Positions 20,791 through 29,238 of a stretch of 29,238 bases of DNA are shown here, piece by piece (position 1 is the first letter of the stretch; each line of letters starts with the position of its first letter). The translations under genes were made by a program, and so were the position numbers. The notes below the pieces were generated by a model that saw only the letters and a list, made by a program, of their open reading frames with translations, had not been told where the DNA came from and did no database searches. This stretch comes from Bipalium vagum (taxonomy: Eukaryota > Platyhelminthes > Tricladida > Geoplanidae): contig JBBMKC010035359.1 in NCBI GenBank assembly GCA_037834085.1, positions 1-29,238 on the forward strand. Reading direction: 5' to 3'.

Positions 20791-22440
20791 ATGAAGATAA
20801 AATTGAAAAGGTAATTAAAGAAACTCTATTAACTGATTCTCAAATTCAAAAAGCTTTTAAAAAAATTCGCCTCAGTCTTTAACATCCAGCGAAAAACTAT
20901 GAGAAACATTATGGATATAAATAATTTATTAAGAAATTATTGGACACAAAGAAACTAGAGAATATTTCAAATAAAATAGTTTTTATGAAATGTGATTTTA
21001 AAAGGTAATACATCTTAAAAGAAATGTTGATATAATAAAATTAATAGAAGCAGATATATATGGTAATTCTTTATATCCTTCGGCTAATGTTATCAAAAGT
21101 AATAAGTCTCAATGTGATTACATTAAGCAGATTCTACTGTAATAATAAAAATCGATAATTATTATAAAAATTTTCGATCAGTAATAACCATTGTACAAAT
21201 ATCTAAAGAAAGAAATAAAAATCAATCGATAAATTTATTGAAATCAAATATATTAATCAGATTGCCGACCAATGAGAAGAATTCGCAGATTGATGCCTAG
21301 GTATTTGTAAGGCTAAGATTGATTATAGTAACCTTTTCTTTCTGTTGATAGTCATAGTGACTTAGAGTTTGTGGTCAATGTCGTTAGAAATATTATCATC
21401 ATATATATATCATTATATGTGACATACTTAAGAATATGTTTTACTTTCACGTGGAAATATCCTGCTGATCGGTCTCCTGTCGAAGCAGCTCCATAATCTT
21501 TTTTCTACAATATAAAGCCCTTGAAGACTTCGAATGAAACTAAGTTCACTGAACGAGATCGTTCCTTTTCCTGAAATCACAAAGGGTGTGAAAATGGTTA
21601 GAAGCAGTCAGAATATGCCTACCAAAATCGTGGATCGAGTTATATAATCTAGAAACCTTATTGTAAACAGAAATCCAATCTGCATAACGTATTCCAACAT
21701 GATAGATAACGCCTCATCGTAAAGAAAAACAGCCTGGCACGATGAACAAACTTAAGTTTGCCCTTATCAATGAACGAAGTAATCTTGGATTAGTATTTGT
21801 GGAATTTTTAAATTAGAATAATTTTTTCTCAAACGCGCGAAGTTCTTAAATTTATTTAAACAATCAAAAATTAAATACAAATTAAGAATTTTATTAATTT
21901 ATTATTAATTTAATTATATTAATTTAATGTAATAGAATTATAATTTACATTTTAAATACAGTAAAAAGTAATGATAAATATGTGATTTGAAAAATTATAA
22001 CAATATTAAAGTGATGCAGTTAAAGATGGTAAGTATTAGTTTTAAATAAATTTACGTTTGGTGTGAATTATTGAACTATACTAATACGATCGATTCCGTT
22101 ATTAATTCAGCTATATAAAACGGTTTGCAATAAATTTTGAATTAGATGGTGACGGTTATGGATCTATATGTAAGACTAAAGATGAAGCAGCATTCTTTAA
22201 GAGTACCATTAACAAAGTCAATTAAGAGTCCAATTAACAACGAATAGACCACGTGTAAATGAAACTCTTATGTATTATTTATTTTTTAATTTAAGAATCG
22301 TTAGCAAAAAGCATGAGGTTATATATTTATCTCGTAAAGTTGCTTAGTCATATCTTTTGATGAAAAATTTTATTTGTGCATTTAATTGAGATGCTCTGAC
22401 GTTAAATAGGTCTATTCGGAAGATGGCTATGCCCTAAACA
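20791..22440. other. Non-coding stretch with an unexplained GC-richer island
   Basis: No gene is recognised. Positions 21430-21800 are GC-richer, and on the minus strand two overlapping frames stay open for 50-60 codons. One, near 21552-21716, includes YADWISVYNKVSRLYNSI. Another is hydrophobic (MLEYVMQIGFLFTIRFLDY) and ends near 21425. Neither matches a family I know. A 39-codon plus frame near 22110-22228 (INFELDGDGYGSICKTKDEA) looks EF-hand-like but is too short to call. Confidence 0.5.
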
Positions 22441-22442
22441 TA

Positions 22443-22473
22443 TTAGATTGTTTGGAAAGTAATTATCTTTTTT
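22443..22473 (+). repeat. Left terminal inverted repeat of mariner copy F
   Basis: TTAG..TGTT.GGAAAGT pattern, preceded by TA; pairs with 22914-22944. Confidence 0.88.
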
Positions 22474-22913
22474 GCGTTGAGGTTTTAGAATTCATTTAAA
22501 GTATCAAAACAAGTTATTATCAATAATAATAATAAAAATTTCAATATCGATTACATTAATCCATATATCAAGTAGATTATTAGGTAAAATTGTTTAAATA
22601 TATGAAATAAATTTTTAAGGTTGGAAATTTAATATAAAATTTTTCGGCATATTTTACCGTTTATTTCCGAAAAAGGAAATAATGCCATAAATATCAGAAG
22701 AAAATGATGTGCGGTATACGAAGAACAAGCAATAAGCCAACGGCAATACCAAACGTGATTCACTCACTTCTTTGCAAATATGAAAAAGAAGCTTTATGCG
22801 ATGGAATCCTGAAATTTTCAGACAGATGGCAGAAGGTGTTGGATAAAACTGACAATATGTTGTTCACTGAAATATTTTTATTAATAAAAAATTTAACCTT
22901 GAATTTTATTGTA

Positions 22914-22944
22914 AAAACGGAAGTAACTTTCCGAACATCCTAAT
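22914..22944 (-). repeat. Right terminal inverted repeat of mariner copy F
   Basis: ACTTTCCGAACATCCTAA followed by TA; inverted match of the left end with a few mismatches. Confidence 0.88.
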
Positions 22945-22946
22945 AT

Positions 22947-24548
22947 ATTTGAAGACAGGAATCTCAAAAGATTCTGTTCACCGAAATCTGAAGTGCTGTA
23001 ATATGAAATGCTACATACCGAGGTTAGCTCACATTATTAATGATAGTGTGTATACATTATTTGAGACACCCTGTATATCATAAATAATTCTCCGATTAAT
23101 TTTCAACTAACAATCTTAACTAAAGAAATAATTATTAGAATCTGAAATATGTGAAGAATATTCTAAAATTAAAATCAACAAAATATCTTTTTATTTAATT
23201 AATTTAAAATTAATAAAACAATCATTATTTTTAACTAAAGTTAAAAGGTTAAATAAATTTGAAAAATCAGATAAGAAATCATGTATAAAATGATGACGAT
23301 GGGAATTTTAAAAAAACCTAATTCTAGGAGAATAATAATAAAATAATATGAAAAAGGTATTTGAATTTAAAATATCATTTTAGGTCATTTAAATTTATAA
23401 ACTTTTCTCAATAAATTTTTCATCACATAAATCGATAAAATTATTATTTATATGTATAATTCTTAATAATTACGATTTGTTTTTGTTTATTTTATTGAAT
23501 ATTTTCTATAAAATTTATTTTTATAATTAAATATTCTCACTCTAAGAGAATCAATCTGAATTTTTATTTATTTAATTATTTTTAAATTAAATATTTTCTG
23601 AATTATTTGAAGCTTTATTTTAGGATATTCTCATTGATCTATAAAAATTTTTATTATAAAAATTAATGAAATTATTAAATAAGTAAATCATTTTTATTGC
23701 TTTATTCAATAAATTTCTCATAAATATAATTTTTACAGTGCTTTTCTTAAAATTTAAATTAGAGCAGGAAACCAAACCTATTGGTCATAATGTAGTTATA
23801 CTATTGTTGAATATAATAATTTCTATTTTTTAATCACAAAAAGAATTCTTTAATGACTAATTTTTTTAAAAATTTTATATAAAAATAATAATTTAAATAA
23901 GTAAAAAGTTTTCCTTTTAATTTTTTGCAGTAATTCCAAACAAATATTTTATTAAAATATCTATTTTGTATATATAATATCTATTTTATTATAATTATCT
24001 GTCTTCTTGCAGAAAATCCTTACTCATAATTTATTTATATTGAAAATTCTACTTTAAACAGATTTTTGATATCATCAATTATTTTTGTAAAAATCTGTTT
24101 TTTCATAGTATTTGTAAAACAGTAGTAAAAATAAAAAAAAACAAATAGATTATTTAGCAAAATAGTTCAATTTTAGGAAGTGTTAATAGTTTGTAAACTA
24201 TTTAATGAAAGATTTATAAAATAAAACAGGTTTACGATAAGTGATTTTTTACAATAAAAAATATTAACTTATTTTTAAAAGAATATTTTTATTATCAATG
24301 TTATATAATGACATAAATTTACTGTTCATAAAATTCATCTTGATAAAATGATAAAATTCAATGCACAAATACAATTTGACGGCTTGTCAGTAAATAATAA
24401 ACTTAATTTTAAGAAAATTAATAAAATGAAATATGGATATATCATATATTTATAAACAGATGTTTTTGTTTATCTGCAATGTAAAACGTAAATTTGCAGT
24501 AGTAAAGTTCCAAATTTAATTTCTTTGCAAATTATCCATAATCTTAAA
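22947..24548. other. Upstream non-coding region of the host gene
   Basis: Extremely AT-rich, with no reading frame or element recognised. The coding start at 24549 is preceded by an in-frame TAA at 24489-24491 with no other in-frame ATG between. A Pol II promoter for the gene should lie here, but no TATA box can be singled out from such AT-rich sequence. Confidence 0.6.
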
Positions 24549-26339
24549 ATGGACAACTTGTTTGATTATTATAACTCGTTAGATTCAAAATTAAAGAAGA
24601 AAAGTAAATTCAATGACAGTCTTAAATACTTGGAGAAAGTTACTGGAATTCCGAGGACAAAATTATTCTTAGGTAATTAGTTATGTTTCTTTTCAGTAAT
24701 TAAAGAATTTCCTTTTAATCATAATTTAATTTCTTTTCTTTATTAAGGTGCAGTAGCAATAGTCATTTTTTATATTATATTCGGTCCATATGCCATTACA
24801 TTTGTCAACATTCTCGGTTTCCTTTATCCTGCCTATGAATCGTTAGAGAGTATTATTACTTGACATTGATAGTTAAATAATTAGATTGAATATGATCGAG
24901 AGTCGTGATAAAATCGACGATATTAAATGGATGACATATTGGGCAATTTATTCATATGCTTTCCTCATGGAACATTTACTGGAACGGGCTTTGACTTTAA
25001 TTCCATTTTATGCCATCTTAAAAGTCAGTAAATTTCAAATTAAACTTTTCTCGTAATTCTTGAAATAGCATTAAATTAAATTAACCATAATACCGACCGA
25101 AATTAATTAAATGAAAATAATTTATAATATGTTTGATATTGATTAAAAACAGTCGTTGAAAGCAAAATATTTTCTAATGAATTCCCAAAATATCGTGACC
25201 AATAATAACATGCGGAAATCTTTAATATATGTTTTAAATAAATTTATCCTCAAAATAAATAAAGAAAAAAAAATTTTCTTCTAAAACCGATTTATTATCA
25301 TAAAATACTGTGAATAATGCACTGTCATTTTTATGAAATGTTCACTTTCAAAAAAATATTATATAATAATATTACTTATTATATTTATGTAAGTTTTTCA
25401 TTTTAAAATAATTTCTTAGATAATTTAGTCAGTTTTAATTAATAATTTAAGCGGTAGTGATAATTGGTTAATAGAAACTCTATTGGGTATTTTGAAGTCT
25501 TAAAAATTGGAAAACTTGGTTTCAGATGCTGATTCTTTTTTAGATCTTGTAATATTGTGCTGCCTTTGTTTCATTTTCTGCATAACTCTAGTAATAGTGC
25601 AAAATTAGATTTAAGAGCGAACAGTTAAAATTACTCTATTTAGTTTTTCGATTAGAAATTATAGAATTTCTAAAAAGACTGGACAATGTTTTAATCGAAA
25701 GATAAAGCTCATTATTCAAAATGCGCATTATCTTGTAAAGTTTTAAAGAATTTCAAAACGACGTTGAAATTAAAAACCTGTTTCCCTTGACCTGTTTATG
25801 AAGAATTGATTACTATCAAAGTTTTAATCCCAGAAACAAGAGGCAAAATATGGATAACAATCACAAGTTTCAAGAAGTTCTTAATATTAGAGGCTAATAT
25901 TCTGATTTCCAAATAATATGTTACATTAGGAAATATGTAGAATTCAACCCAGTTTATTATTATGTGCTATTAAAAATGCATAAGATCGATTAAAATAAAG
26001 TGGATTAACTTATGAATATTCATAACTTGATAAAAAATACAGAATATATAAATCAAACAATTGATTATTGAAACTCAGGTTCACAATTATGTTTATCTGT
26101 TTTTAGTGTGGCTTTTTGCTTAATTGTATGATATCCCACAATTGGAACGGATCTCTTATCATATATAAACACGTTCTTCGACCACTGATCTTGCAAAACA
26201 AGAAAAACATCGACCAGGCCGTTTCATCAATAACTTCGGAAGCCAAAGAATTCTTAACCAAAGGTTAAAGTCCTTTTTCATTCTTATTTATCTTAGATAA
26301 ATTTTGAACAACTTTGTTTTTTCAGTTAATACTCACTGA
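24549..26339 (+). CDS. REEP5/6-type ER membrane-shaping protein (Yop1/DP1 family), 5 exons, assembled frame broken in exon 1
   Basis: Receptor expression-enhancing proteins of this type insert two hairpins into the ER membrane and curve it into tubules. Exons: 24549-24673, 24748-24841, 24885-25023, 26107-26263 and 26326-26339; all introns are GT-AG. The product is about 175 residues (human REEP5: 189). Visible parts are LEKVTGIPR (28-36); a first hydrophobic hairpin (38-67); YPAYESL (68-74); IESRDKIDDIKWMTYW (77-92), the family's IES...DD..WLTYW signature; a second hairpin ending LIPFYAILK (111-119); CGFLLNCM (120-127); NGSLIIYKHVLRPLIL (133-148); and a short amphipathic tail. Splice phases at the last four junctions agree exactly with the family alignment. 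At 24659-24663 the A-run has five A where four keep exon 1 in frame with exon 2. Numbering assumes four. If intron 4 is kept, translation stops at 26268 (172 residues). The start is the first ATG after an in-frame stop and has AAA before and G after it. Confidence 0.9.
24842..24884 (+). other. 43-nt intron of the REEP-like gene
   Basis: Runs from GTTAGAGAG to ATAATTAG. Splicing it joins TC to A and gives YPAYESLNMIES, which aligns without gaps to REEP5 YPAYISIKAIES. Not splicing leads to a TGA within a dozen codons, so removal is required. Confidence 0.85.
25024..26106 (+). other. 1083-nt intron 3 of the REEP-like gene
   Basis: Donor GTCAGT after AAA (25021-25023), acceptor CTGTTTTTAG at 26106, phase 0. 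It joins LIPFYAILK to CGFLLNCM as the family requires. It is by far the largest intron of the gene. I see no gene, transposon or structured RNA within it. Confidence 0.85.
26264..26325 (+). other. 62-nt terminal intron, optional
   Basis: Donor AAAG|GTTAAAG and acceptor TTTGTTTTTTCAG|TT. Splicing changes the C-terminus from K-G-stop to K-V-N-T-H-stop. Both readings are short and both end properly, so use cannot be decided from sequence alone. The strong pyrimidine tract favours splicing. Confidence 0.6.
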
Positions 26340-29169
26340 TCGCTATGATTGTATCACACATATAATAGAATTTATGTTTGTGCTTTTCTCAGTTTTCTTT
26401 ACTTATTACAGATATACTTAAAGCTGGAATGATTAAATTAATATTATTTTTAATAATAATAATATTATCGCTTCTATTTTTTTTGTTTATATTTTCCTTA
26501 TAACGACAAATATTCAAAGTTGTATATTTAATATTAAAGAGTATTTCATGGTGATGTCATTTGATCAGATTATAATATAATGACGACAATAATAACAGAC
26601 CTGTATAATTAATTGACAATTATTATGAAAGTCCAATATAAAAATTAGATAAGTGGACTATTAGAAAAAGTCAATATTACATCTGTTAACATAATTTTTG
26701 ATTAAATCACTAATTTTATTTCATTACCATGTTTGATGATGAGTTGTTTGAAAGAAATTAATTTTAGATTCTTGAATACAAAGTTATTTTAGAGGGAATT
26801 CTTATTTGAGTAATGTTTCTTGACGATTCAGAAAATTTTATAACTAACCTTGTACAAATTTGTTAAAAATATTTTTAATTTTCATATTTTGAAATTTGTC
26901 TGAATTAAATTAATTAATAAAATATTTTAGAATTTTTTTTCATAGCGATTCTCAAAATTATATTTAGGAGTTTTAAATGTCTCATTAATAAAATTTATTA
27001 AGCCACTCCCTTACATGTATGTTATACTTAGTAAAATTAGGAAAGTAGGAACACTAGCAGAAATTTTAGGAAAAAAAAATTTTTAAACTTAGAAATTTAA
27101 CCATAGCAGTGAAACTAAATTAAATGGTTAACTTATGAAAACTCAATAAAGAACACAACAATAATTATCCAATTAATATTATCTCAAGATTATCAATGTT
27201 TATATGTTTGATGCACTTCATAATTGATAATATCAGTCACAATGACTCCACGAATGCTTCCAGGTTTTTAATTAATCTCTATTACCAAAATATCAAAGTC
27301 AATCAACCAAAAAAAAATTAAGGAATGAAAATAAAAAGAGTGCATATGGAACTATAAATCAAACCGATGTGATACAAATCTAGTAAATGAAAAGAACAAA
27401 AGCAAAATGAAACTGTATAACTTGGTATTAATCTAGGTTTGAGTGTCTAATACAGAACCTGTCGACCAATCAGAATTTAATACTGACTATCGAAATCATC
27501 GTTCACTTTCACGTTTTTAAAATCAACTAAAAATCGAAATTACTTTGATTAATTTAAATATCAAAATCAATTAACTTTGTAATATGCACTCCAACTCAAT
27601 TTCTTATTTTTGAAAATACGTCTTTTTGGATAATGACGATTAAAAACAAAATTCACACTTTTAATAATAACGAAAACTGAATATCTTTTTCTATTTCCTT
27701 TATAATATGAAAAATAAAGTTTGAATAGTAAAGATCTGGACAGGTCAGCACTTCAAATCTTGGTAATTTCAATAAAAACAGTAACAATGATTGTGATGTT
27801 TAGATTCTTAGTCTCTAATTCAGGTAAAGTTATTAGGTTACTTATCAGAAGACCTTAAAAAATGAAGAATAATCTAAAACTGAAAATGACTATGCACGAC
27901 AGAGATAGAATAAGTGTCCGAAGAAATTCTCAGTGCCCCAATTAATTTTTATTATTATTTGTTCAGATATCAATAATTAGTGTTCGTGAGTTGAATATGC
28001 CTATTTCAAAAAATTTGAATCTAGAAAATTAAATTTGTCACTTTTCTTTTATTATCATTAATATTAATACTGTTTCAAAAAAAATGAATCAAAATGAGCT
28101 AAAAATAAAAAAATATAAATTAAGCTTAAATTAATTTAGAACGAGTTAAATAATGTTAAGTAGATTCAAAATAGGTAACAAGTTCTTCAAATATTTATAA
28201 TTCATATAACATGGCAAAAAATAATAAAAGTAGAAAAAGCTTCATTTGAAAAACTGTCTTAGTGAAAGAGATGCAGATATCAATAATTTTAAAACAAACA
28301 AATTCTCGAAAAAATAATTAGCTAATTCGAAACTTTACAAATTTATTTATTATCAATAATAAAATTTCCTTTGATGTAGATGTGTTGACGACTATCCAAA
28401 AGTTTTCTACTCTTTTGCAACAGCAACAGTTTCAGGCACAAATTAGTGCAGGACATTATCATTATCAATAAACAAATAAACAAACCGAAAAGATTGACTA
28501 TTTCAGTCTTTTGATACGAAACAAAATCGCCGGTGTCTTATTCTAATCAGTTTTTTTAAATAGAAAGAATAAAAGTTTAACCATAATAAAAAAGGTTGCA
28601 GTGAAACTTTGATAAAAAAGGTCAACAAGAATTGAAAATGTTTTACTATTGCAGGAAGACCCAAGTGAAATTCATGTGATAAAATCTTTTATTTGCAAAT
28701 AATTAGAGGAATTCGGGAATTAATATATCAAGAAAATAAAAAATTTTGAAACTCTTTACAAATCTTTAGAATGTTCCAAAATGAAACTAAAATAGAATCA
28801 CTTATCCAATTTGAATATCAAGTTGAATCTCACTTTATATTTCGTATAATGGTATTAATTATAAATTAATGAAATATATTTTAGCAAATTAAAATTATCA
28901 AAACGAATTTGTTTATCATCATTGTTTATATTCTGCACATCAGAATGAGTTTTTTTAAAAATTGACTGAAAATTATTTTACTGTTGACTACTTTACTTAA
29001 AAATATATTCAGCATTTTTTAAAATTAATATTATGACTTTTAATTTATATTATTTTAATAATAAATTTTGAAATATGCAAATTTTAATAAATTTTGTTAA
29101 TTTTGCTTGTTAAAACTTTTAATTTTAATTATGTTTCAATTTATGTCTTTTTACATAGTTCTTAATAAA

Positions 29170-29170
<1 letters not shown>
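26340..29170. other. Downstream non-coding region
   Basis: AT-rich throughout, with no convincing gene or transposon. A stretch near 28385-28470 can be read as a 30-codon frame with a QQQQ run, too short to call. No clear polyadenylation signal can be singled out, because AATAAA-like words are common by composition alone. Confidence 0.6.

Positions 29171-29238
<68 letters not shown>
29171..29238. repeat. (AAT)n microsatellite at the window edge
   Basis: About 67 bp of uninterrupted TAA/AAT units that continue to the last base of the window, so the true length is unknown. Confidence 0.95.

Larger units (their letters stand above)
22443..22944 (+). mobile_element. Non-autonomous mariner with paired terminal repeats (copy F)
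   Basis: The left end TTAGATTGTTTGGAAAGTAA and the right end (inverted) TTAGGATGTTCGGAAAGTTA pair over about 30 bases. TA flanks both sides (22441-22442 and 22945-22946), so the complete 502-bp insertion with its target duplication is visible. A full mariner is about 1.3 kb. The only transposase left is the extreme C-terminus in the plus-strand frame 22704-22943: LCDGILKFSDRWQKVLDKTD, matching the mariner ending '..RGI.KLP.RWQKV.D..GDY'. No DNA-binding or catalytic residues remain. The ends are better kept than the inside, as in a deletion derivative moved by a full-length relative. The terminal repeats differ from those of copies A and E, so this is another mariner lineage. Confidence 0.9.

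Noticed and set aside
24613-24673. Alternative start at 24613 that would bring exon 1 into frame with exon 2
   Set aside because: It reads MTVLNTWRKLLEFRG, which does not resemble the REEP family, while the other frame gives the conserved LEKVTGIPR.
24842-24862. REEP-like protein ending at the TGA just after YPAYESLESIIT
   Set aside because: Removing the 43-nt intron gives a gap-free match to the rest of the family, so the truncated reading is not the natural product.
28385-28470. Short frame with a QQQQ run
   Set aside because: About 30 codons with no family signature; two frames are open over the same bases.

Overview
The window is very AT-rich (visibly about three quarters A+T or more) animal nuclear DNA. 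It carries one recognisable host gene at 24549-26339, split into four or five small exons by GT-AG introns, two of them only 43 and 62 bases long. The rest is non-coding DNA, simple repeats (mostly AAT/ATT) and decayed Tc1/mariner/pogo transposons. Very short introns, extreme AT content and many Tc1/mariner families fit a compact-intron, fast-evolving metazoan. Myxozoans, some arthropods and other AT-rich parasites are possibilities, but nothing here fixes the phylum. There are no bacterial operons, CRISPR arrays or convincing tRNA/rRNA genes.

Layout. 1-2190: non-coding, with a small GC-richer island at 121-200. 2192-4724: two decayed transposons on the minus strand, a DD34D mariner (copy A) and a Tc1-like element that keeps one terminal repeat. 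4725-6180: anonymous. 6235-6665: second mariner lineage (copy B, minus). 7856-8130: internally deleted mariner (copy C, plus). 8130-10150: anonymous, with a GC-richer island near 8940-9230. 10150-10790: third mariner lineage (copy D, minus). 10790-14818: non-coding, with a GC-richer island at 11620-12480 and a 74-bp ATT array. 14819-15713: Tc1/mariner-superfamily element with diverged terminal repeats. 15744-16108: well-preserved 3' end of a mariner (copy E). 16693-17384: internally deleted element with good terminal repeats and TA flanks. 17516-17710: orphan 3' part of another transposase, followed by a 20-bp minisatellite. 18521-18736: possible Tc-type N-terminal fragment. 19650-20790: pogo/Tigger transposase interrupted by about 300 bp of unrelated sequence. 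22443-22944: 502-bp non-autonomous mariner with terminal repeats and TA target duplication. 24549-26339: the host gene. 26340-29238: non-coding, ending in an AAT microsatellite that runs off the window.

The host gene is a REEP5/6-type (Yop1/DP1/TB2/HVA22 family) ER membrane-shaping protein of about 175 residues. All parts of the family fold are present, but the assembled sequence has one extra A in an A-run in exon 1 that puts exon 1 out of frame with exon 2. A matching one-base length error in an A-run breaks the otherwise clean mariner copy E, so base-calling error in homopolymers is a real possibility.

Most of what can be learned here concerns transposon biology: at least seven separate Tc1/mariner/pogo lineages in about 20 kb, on both strands. 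Three of the copies are N-terminus-plus-C-terminus deletion derivatives of the kind that become MITEs. I did not find a convincing new biological system; several GC-richer islands remain unexplained.
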